Positions 26,501 to 36,700 of a DNA stretch of 64,000 nucleotides are shown here, in pieces (the first letter of the stretch is position 1; each line of letters starts with the position of its first letter). Made by a program: the position numbers and the translations under genes. The notes beneath the pieces were generated by a model. It had not been told where the DNA came from and did not search any database. It saw only the letters and a list, made by a program, of their open reading frames with translations. The DNA is from Anisakis pegreffii (taxonomy: Eukaryota > Nematoda > Chromadorea > Rhabditida > Anisakidae): positions 83,575-147,574 of the forward strand of contig JAPYMA010001039.1 of assembly GCA_035041965.1 (NCBI GenBank). Reading direction: 5' to 3'.

Positions 26501-29500
26501 TGAGAGATTCTTCTAACGGAAAACATTACAAGACAAGCGAGTATCGATGCCATGCAAACATTGTAGCATTACTGTTCGTAAGCTTTTCAAACAAAATGAA
26601 TGATGGTGAAGTGATAGCGTGTGCGATGTAGATGATTGTGGTGCTAATCTACGCGGACTCGCAATCATCAAGAGAGGGAATATGAATTGATATAATTATA
26701 TGAGATGTATTAAACTGATTTTGAAGGCGAGGAATGTGACGAGATCGATTATTGTGCAAATGAGCCGTGTGTGGATGGGATTTGTGTCAATTTGAATTCT
26801 GGATTCAAATGCAAATGTCCGAATGGTTTAGAGGGGAGTCGTTGTGAGAACGATATTGATGAGTGCTTGAAATCACCATGTATGCATGGGCGTTGCATTA
26901 ATGAGGTTGGTCAGGAAACCTTCTCAAAAACACAACTTTTATCCCACAGTTATCTCAGTTTCAATGGAAAACCTTGACGTGATTAAATTTATCACTTCTT
27001 ATCACTACTGCATGAACTCTCAACAAAGAGAAAAGCTCTCACGATTAGTTGCTGAAGTGCGATATGTTTTTGATTAATAGCTCAACGTGATGTTCATTGA
27101 GGTACTCTGAATCTCATTTAAGTCCATGAAATTCCCAGCTTGAATGATAGGAATATTCGTTTAAAATGAACATTCAGTTCGGTGATTATCGATGTGAATG
27201 TCCATTTGGATATACGGGGAAAAGATGTGAAAGGGCACTAGATCCTTGTGATGGTTCACCGTGCAAAAATGATGCCAGATGTTTTTCATATCGCGATGGG
27301 CATTTTACTTGTGAGTGTCGAGCGGGTTAGTATTCATTCACAACTGTTTTTGCTATTTGTGAGGCATCAATCATTTCGAATATTTACTTCAGTATTGACA
27401 AGTAAAACAATGCTGCCCATGGAATGCATGCCGAATTATTACGTTTCTGCTCTATTATTGACCGTTTCAATGAAATGTATAAGAATGCAGTGATATATGA
27501 ACATATTGAGTAGACAGTTTAGGACTTAGATTGTGTGCATGAGGATATATTTGCGAATAAGTGAAGTTGTGCTTTAAGGATTCACAGGTAGACGTTGTGA
27601 AGTGAACATAGACGATTGTAGTGAGAATGCGTGTATGAACGGTGCAACGTGTATTGATGGCGATCATGGATATACATGTCAATGCCGTCAAGGCTTCACG
27701 GGTAATCATTACAGCCTACTTGAATGCCACTCTTCTATTAATCGTTCACTTCTGTTACATATGCATACTCATGTTGAAATGAAAATCATTGCATGATTTT
27801 TGTCTGCTTCGTGCTTCCTAGACACCTTCTTCGAGAATTACTGCTCACATTCCAAGTCTATGCAGTCAATTCAACTTTTGACTCACTTCAGTAAAAGATG
27901 GTTGTTTTGATTCAGTAGTGGCCTTATTAACAATAAGGTGGAGTGCGATAATATGCCGAAGTTCTAATGAATGAATGAGTCAAATGGTTTTCTTTCAAAA
28001 CCATTTCGAACGAGTTGTCGTTGATGTGAAACAAATAAACATATTGTACATGTACTCGTTGTTCGCACCGTTGACCATCTGTCGTTTTATTGCTCGCATC
28101 AACCAACTTATTTGTCAGTTGCATATTTCCACATCACCTTTCTCTATCACAACCACTTCTTTCATCCCAAATTCACAAATCTTTCTCATAATAACTTTAC
28201 CTACCATCCATTCATTAATTTCATCACGTCTCTCCTCATACCGTACATCAGAACACATTTCAAGAACACCAACCCCAATATCGCATAATTTTGAAACATT
28301 CCACGAATCTTTGCGATCTGATAGTGAAAGTTTGCATCTCTATTCTAAGTCTTTCTCATATCACATTTCTAGAAGCGGATTTTTCAAATTGATTCCAATA
28401 TTATTCACATTAAATGCATTTTACAAAGAATGCGAACAATCAATGGAATAACGTCATACCCGACTGCAAATAATAAGAGCGAGAACAAGTGGAGTATATC
28501 AATGTGTATACTGAGATATATAGGCTGAACTTGATCAGAATGATGCTTTGTATGGAATGATATTGAAATGCATATCAGCAAAGAGTAACTAAAAGTTCAG
28601 GTAAATTATGCGAGAGAGATGTGGATGAATGCGAAAGAGGAGGGAATGTGTGTTTGAATGGTGGTACTTGCGTGAATCGTAAAGGAGGATATCACTGCAT
28701 TTGTGTAAATGGCTGGGAAGGGGATGACTGCTCGATTAATAAAGACGACTGCGTTGATGCACTTTGTGAGGCTGGCAGCACTTGCATCGATCATGTCGCT
28801 AAATATACCTGCGAATGCCCACCAGGGAGAATTGGTCAGTTTGTGGTTTCATTATTTTTGAAATTATCAGTAACACTTTAAAGAATGAACAGCGAGAAAT
28901 TTTGTGGTTCATTTGAAAGTCGTTGAAGAGTATTTCCGTAAACTGGAAAGTCTTTCATTGCATATTAAAATTTCGGCAGCATCATCTCACTTCAATTGAA
29001 TTATTCTGAATTTCAATTGAATTTGATCCAAGGATTATGTTTTTTCTGTTTTTTTACGAATGGAATTGCGGTTCGTTGATTAATTTATGCACCGACAAAA
29101 GTTTGGTAAACATTTAAGGCTTACTTTGTCATATGGAGGATCCATGTCTGTCAAACCCTTGCAAAGCAGGTTCACAATGCGAAGCAGACACGTCAAGTGG
29201 CAAGTATACGTGCAGTTGTCCGAAAGGATTTACTGGCGACGATTGTTCTGAGGATGTCAACGAATGTGAACAGGTTCCTTTTCAGTATATATGTCGACGT
29301 TGTTCAATGCAGTTATTCTTTGACATCTAATAATAATGCACTAATTTTCGACAAAAATGACTTGCACTGCTTCATCGTTCCCTGATATCGAAACTCAATG
29401 ACATCTAAGCTTAACCGACAATATTCATGTTCAGAGTGCAAATGTTTGCTGGAATGGCGGCACATGTGTGAATACACCAGGCTCGTGGCATTGCGAATGC

Positions 29501-32500
29501 CCACCGGGATTTACTGATCCATGGTGTATGAGCCATGTCAACCAGTGCTCTCCAAATCCGTGTCTCAATCAGGGTACATGTCTCGATTTCGGAACTGCCT
29601 TCAAATGTGTTTGCATGTCAGGTATGTGAATATCTATCGGTATTGTTTAGTTATGAAAATGACTGTAATAGGAAATGGAAAGCTTATTATTCGCCAATAT
29701 GGATGCGAATATCATTCATTCAATCAGTTTATTTTGCTGGATTCATCCCAGTTGCAATGGAAAGTTTGTAGGATTTCATGGTAAGTATTGCGAGAAGAAA
29801 TGTGAGGTGGGATTCGAAGGCGAGAACTGCGAACGAAGGCAACAAATGGAGTGCAGTGCGAGTGATTGTCTGAATGGTGGAGTGTGCTCGAAAGGGTCGT
29901 GCCGATGCCCCAAAGGATTCAGTGGTGATCACTGTGAACGACACGCAGATCCGTGCCAGTATCATTCGTGCGCATCGAACGCCGACTGCGTTCCATCGTC
30001 GAATGGAATTGATTATCGCTGTGAATGCAAACTCGGATATTATGGACATGACTGTCGTTTAGAGGTTACATTCATTCTACTTCATTGAATGCACTTCCAA
30101 AAAAAATGTATCATCTCTTAATACAACAACTCTCCGTCCTCAGCGATTTCCAGAGTGATCGAAATGAATCACTGATCTAATGAATTAAATCCAAATGAAT
30201 GTTCAGTTGAACGAATGTGCATCGAATCCTTGTCAACACGGTGGTATTTGTACGGATGGTTTGAATGGATTCAAATGTTTGTGTGCGATTGGCTATTCGG
30301 GTGACCATTGTGAGAAGAATATAAACGATTGCAAACCGAATCGTTGTTTGAATGGTGGTATCTGTATTGATGGTGTCAATTCATTCTCGTGTCATTGTCC
30401 GTTACCGTATGATGGCGAACGATGTCAATACAAGTTGGTTCATTTTTATTCATCAAAAAATTATGCATCATTTCACACTTCGCAAGCAAACGAACGTTCC
30501 AATTGCTTAATGCAACAACATTCTAATTGACAGTATGATGTTTGTCTGAAAGAGTGATATTCGTATCCATCTCTCAATGGAGACGTCACTTATCTATTCC
30601 ACCAGATCGGAAAGACTCAGTTTTCTATAAATGAAATTTCAGACTTGATCCATGCAGAGGAAATCATTGTGAGAATGACGCTGTATGTAAACCGACGTCT
30701 AATTACAAAAATTACACGTGTGAATGTGCGTCAGGTTTTGAAGGAGAGTTTTGCCGAACGGTTCGTTTTGTATTCTATTACTGGAAAACAAAAAAATATT
30801 TACTTTCACATCAACTTCATTACGTCAAGCAGTCTAAAGAGCATGTCAAGTACTGTGCTATTCATACAGTTTCGGTGCATTCTCATGCAAATCAGCACTT
30901 CACACCTTAATTTGCATATATCACTCACGTATCATCTCTTAATATAATAACAAATATATTCATTTATTTATTTAACTGAAGATCATTTGCATAGTACTTA
31001 TTGGTGTATGTATACATTCGATAAGAGCATTCCATCCGATTACGAATGCATTAATTACGGGAAGACATTTTTATAAAATAGCATTGAAGGAAGTAATTGA
31101 AAGATTTTTGTGATCAATTAGCCAAAGCGCATTGTGGGATGGATTCTATTTGTTTTTAGGTGAAAACGAAGATTTAACACGTGTATTCACTGATCGAAAA
31201 CAAAAGCGATAAGAGATTAGTTATTATTAGTGATTTCTCAATAATGAAATATTGAAGGATATTGATGAATGCGCGTTGATTAACCCGTGTCGAAATGGTG
31301 CACGGTGTATGAATACAGTCGGTTCGTATCAGTGCGAGTGTGTTGATGGCTTTGCAGGTCGTAATTGTGAGAACAATATCGATGATTGTCTACCAAGTTA
31401 GTTTTGAAAGTTTATATCTGATAAACGAATCATGATATGGACCATTGGATTCAGTATAAGTATTCAAGAATCATTTTTCACCAGATACCCATGCCATTTT
31501 AGAATCCCGATTAGAACATTAAGTTTGTTTCGTCTCTAGACATTTTTGACAATGAGGAAGCGCTCAAAGTGAATTTTCAATTCGAGTTTTTGAAGAAGGC
31601 TATTCCGAGATTGCTCGTATGTAAGTAGGGCTATCTTGCGTAGTGCTAGGAGTCGCTGAAATGTGATAATGGATCAAATTTGGTATCATTTAGGAGTGGA
31701 ATAAATATTAATGCAGATTGAAAATAATATGAGCGCAATTCAGATCCGTGTATGAACGGAGCAAGATGTGTTGATAAAGTGAATGGATATCAGTGTGAGT
31801 GCTTGGCTGGATTCGAAGGTTTGCGATGCGAAGTGAACGTTGATGATTGCCAAGCAGAGCCTTGTGAGAATGGTGCGACTTGTATAGATCGAATCAACGG
31901 TTACGAGTGCTTATGCAGAGCGGGATTCAGTGGTGTCAGGTGTCATTTCAACGACGACGACTGTCAACCTGGGTACTTCTTTGAAGCATTTTTCTTTTGA
32001 TTTCGTTCACTTCATAGATCAGCGCTGTTGATTCGTTCGATGATGACGTTCGTTGTATTATATTCACCGAAGTTTACCACTCTTGCTGAAACTATGAAGA
32101 GGAAAGTGTTGATGAATTCAACGATGCAGCATTATGCGACTAACCACAATTAGATCATGGAAAGTTCGATAAGAAAAGGCTATTGAAGGATAAAAGCGTG
32201 TAAACAAAACGAACGATCGCTATTCAAACGCAATAAAATCACAGCATGATAGCATCATCATCATCAAGTGAACCACTATGACTGAATGTGCATGCGTAAT
32301 TTATTGCTAACTCAATTCGTATGGGTGTTCCTTCCACTCAACTTATCCCATTCATTAAATCGCTTCCCTCTTTATTCACCATCAATTAACGTCACTGCAG
32401 TCAACCTGTCCTTCGTTTCCACTCACTAATAAATAACAAACGTCCAGCGATAATCTTTACAAAATACTATTGTTGAGCCCCCAGATTTCATCTCAATTAA

Positions 32501-33715
32501 ATCTTGTTCGCATAGTGGGGGTCCTCGACTGAATTCTTGCTTATTTATGCATGTATTTGTGTAAAGTGATCATTCTCACGCCCACCTTCGTTGATAGTTG
32601 GTGGTCGTTCCTTTGTGTGAATAGCATGATAGAGTTGTTGGTTAGACTTAGATTAGATTACATCTGTGCTATACGACTGGTACAACTACTGAAAAAAACA
32701 TTCATCTTTGTTCGGTCAAATTAGGGCATTTTGAGCTGGAATATATTTTGCAAATGAATTAGTGTCCAACATAGAATTATATTATGAAGTGGCGACAGTT
32801 GATTTTATATCAACTGTTGATTTTTATACGATAACCATGGCAGCTGCACTTGAAAGAATTTCAAATTCTTTTCGAAACACTCAAAAAAATTCATATTTCA
32901 AATGAAGAACATGTCAATAAGTCGTGAAAACCAAATCATAATCGCGCATTTCGTTGGCAAAAAACATCGAGATATGCAATAATGAATCAGTTGGTTGGTT
33001 CAGGAAATTGCGACAGAAGAAACTGATCGTGTGAGGATCTATATTTATTGAATGAATGAGATTTGTATGAGGTATTAAATGATACCTGAAAAGAAAAGCT
33101 CAAAAATGTAAATGAACAATGTTGTTTTTGAATACTGTAATACGACAAACAAACGATGAGATGCGCTAATGAGAGAAGTGTCATCGAGAGTTGTTATAAT
33201 AATGTGTATCGAAAATGTATACAAGCTTGTTGCAATAATCTCATTAACTATCTTACAATTCCTACAAATAAGATAATGACCCTTTGCAAATCTGATCTAT
33301 TACAACGTGTTATTTTCATCATTATTTACGTAAAGAATTAATATTGCATTGTGTATAATAAGATTCAAACAGCCTTATATGACCTCACTACCACTTCAAA
33401 CACACTTTTAGGTGAGTCAAAACTGGGAAGGGAACATTCTTGTGGGAACAACAACGCTCTGCTCATAATATAGATTAATATTCTTTCTGAATAAACCACA
33501 AAATAATTGCCGTCATTCGTTTTTGAACACTTAGAAGAAAAACATCACTTAAACGTTTCATCATTGATTGATGCATTATTCCCTAGTTATCGTCATTATC
33601 TGAAAAAATGAACTTTAGTTTCTATAGGCGAAAGGAACGGAATTTCAAATCAATTGAAAGTTTCAAATTAACAGTGAAAGTTGAATTAATTTACACTTGA
33701 ATGAAACCTGTTTCC

Positions 33716-33768
<53 letters not shown>

Positions 33769-36700
33769 GCTATTATTATCATTGTTATTATAATATAATA
33801 TAATATAATATAATATAATAATTAATTATTATCGTGATTATCAAAATAGCAGTTGCCCATTTGCTAGTTGTAGATGACAGATTTATAGGGGGTGATTGTT
33901 GATGCTGATGGAATGTGGAGTAAAAAGCTTGAATAGTAATTTCAGGATCTGTCTAAATGGTGGAAGTTGTGTGGACAGAATAAACGATTATGAATGCCGC
34001 TGTGAACGTGGCTATACAGGACGTAATTGTGAGCAATTCGTTGACTTGGAACAGTTCAATAAGACGGATGTACTGGAGAGGGAGTTATGCGAGAGGCATA
34101 AATGCACTGATAAGGCAAATAACGGCGTGTGTGATGCGGTCTGTAATTATTACGCGTGTGGATTCGACGGTGGCGATTGCAGTGCACACATAAACCCGTT
34201 CGATAGATGCGCATCACCCAGCTATTGTGCACACGTTTTTGGCGATGGAAAATGCGACACGGTAAGGTGTTTTGTGATTCGCTTCGGTTTATGTTGAGTA
34301 GTTGCCGTCAAACTATCGCAGTGAGTGTGCGGGAAGAGTTGATGAAGCGAGAAGGAAATTCGAGTGAAGTTGTATTTGAATGTGGATATTTTAGATATGT
34401 AACAACGAAGGTTGCTTATTCGATGGGTTCGACTGTGATAAGTTGCGTAATCGATGCGTACAAAAACAGTTCTGTGCATCGCATTATGGTAATGGTGTGT
34501 GCGATAAGGTGTGCAATAATGCTGGTTGTGGTTGGGATGGAGGCGATTGCGATCAGTCGTCTGATAACGACGCTTTGGTGAGAAGTATTTCACTGGGCGA
34601 TTTGTTGGTGTTGATTTGTAAATTGATTGACTGATGAAGTTAACTGCATTGCTTTGATGCATCCCAGCACGTTTTCTTGACATCGATGCCGTCAAGCGTT
34701 CAAGAGTTTCGAATTTGAAACATTGCATTCGTCAGAGTTTCAAATTGTTAACATTGCGATTTCAGTTAGCCGGAGATGTGATAATGGTTTTATTGGTTAA
34801 ACCAAACGATTTCGTCCAAAACGCACAGACATTCTTGTTGACACTCAGTCAGAAATTAAGAGCTTCGGTTCGGATTCGTTTCGCGGACGGCAAACCGATG
34901 ATTTACGAATGGGGCTCAGAGAGTGGTGTTGGAGCACTTGTCGAGATACCGACCGAGAAGTTACCTTTGTTGTCATCGACCTATCAACGTAGCAAACGCA
35001 GCTGTGAGTTCGTTTGTTCATTCGGATCGCGAACGATCGACGATTATTTGTTGTTGTTTGGAGCAGACGAATTTGATTCATACCTTTTAACTGTTTACTG
35101 CCAACGTCTGTAGTTATTGTCTTTTGATATCTCTCTGAACTGTTTTCCTCGCTCGGTAGATAATTGATGCATTTGATGATAAATGCAAAAAAATTCTAAT
35201 TAAGTTTTCATTCATTCAACTCCAAAGAAATAAATTGAACTTCGAAAAACAACAAACGAAGTTTTGTGTGATCGTTATTGAAAACGGAAAGAAATATTGC
35301 AGCAACACAGAATGAATTGAGTGGAACAATGGTGATATTGAGTCTGAATGTTGCACGGTGTCGTCAAGAGGATCGTAATGATTGCTTCTCGGATCTGTTC
35401 AGTGTTGTCAGTTTCCTTGGTGCTGCAAATGCCAAACAAGTAATTCTTTTTCACTATTTCTTCTTTATCATTTCATCTTCTATTTGTTCAGTCAATCTGA
35501 TTTGAAGATAAATGATAGCAACATTTTTCCGATATATTTCATTATATACGACAGTCAAATCTCATTAGGAATAAAAAAATATTATCGTCCAAGTTTACAG
35601 TAATTCACCTTAAATTTTAATGACTTCAGTAAAAGATCGTATGATCAACAACATGATTCATATGGTTGCTGTTCGACAGTTGAACAAAGATTTAAAAAAA
35701 CTGTTCCAATTCAGGAACTTCAAGAATTGGGTATGCCGATGTATTCGGCTCGTGCAGAAGTAAGGCCTTCGATTTCGGAAGAGGAGACGAGTCCATTCAG
35801 AGTGATTTTGATCTCATTTGCTGTGATTATCGCAATTGTCGTGATTGCTTTCCTGATGGTTCAACAAGGCCGAAAACGAAAAACAATTCATGCTCACATC
35901 TGGCATCCACCCGCAACTGATAGTTGTTAGTTGTTCATGTATCCGATCGCTCTTTTCTCCTGAACTCGTTTTAACCCTCTTCAAATTTTTTTTGTCGTAT
36001 TTTTGATTAATCGTCGTTACCAAATGATCTTTAAGTTTACGCTGTTCAGTATCTGACAATGAGAAAAAGTTGGAAATTAATTCACTTCGAATTGTAAGCA
36101 AGCGGTTTTGGATAATTAAACATTGAAGGAAAAACGTTACGAATCTTAACTGCAGTGACAGAGTAGGGGAATGGCTATCCAGCACATGAATATTGTCTTT
36201 GGCTGAATGTTCTCAGAAATTGCAACTGAAAAGGAGCAGTTCACTAGAGAAACTGGAATAGGAATGAGGAATGAACGAATAATCGATGCAATTTGAGGTA
36301 AATCATCGAATGCAAATCTGGATTCATACAGTCTGCACAGCTCGTATCTGTTCGGTGGGTGTGGATCGTCATCGAAACGATCACGGAACGATCTACCGAT
36401 CGGGATTGCGCATCCGAATTTGTACGTCGGTGATGACACACAAGTCTTTTTGAAACCGAAAACTGAACGATCGCTTGGCGATGATCGTTCGTGGACATCG
36501 TTGCATGAAGAGGCCGACTCCAAGCAACCTATTAGTTTACCGGTCATTACCTGTTTTCTTTTAATTCATCTGCTCTATCTTAATACATTCGGACTCATAA
36601 CACATAAATCAACTGCTATTCCTATCCGTAACAAGTAATATTCCATTCAATCGATGGAATCATTCATTGGAGGCATAATTGAGTGAATTGAATTGAATCT

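Noticed and set aside
5904..33460. Scattered RTGGGAA sites (for example CGTGGGAA near 5906 and TGTGGGAA near 33449) as LAG-1/CSL autoregulation sites of Notch
   Set aside because: By base composition roughly a dozen such 7-mers are expected in 64 kb on both strands, and about that many are seen, without clustering at the Notch promoter.
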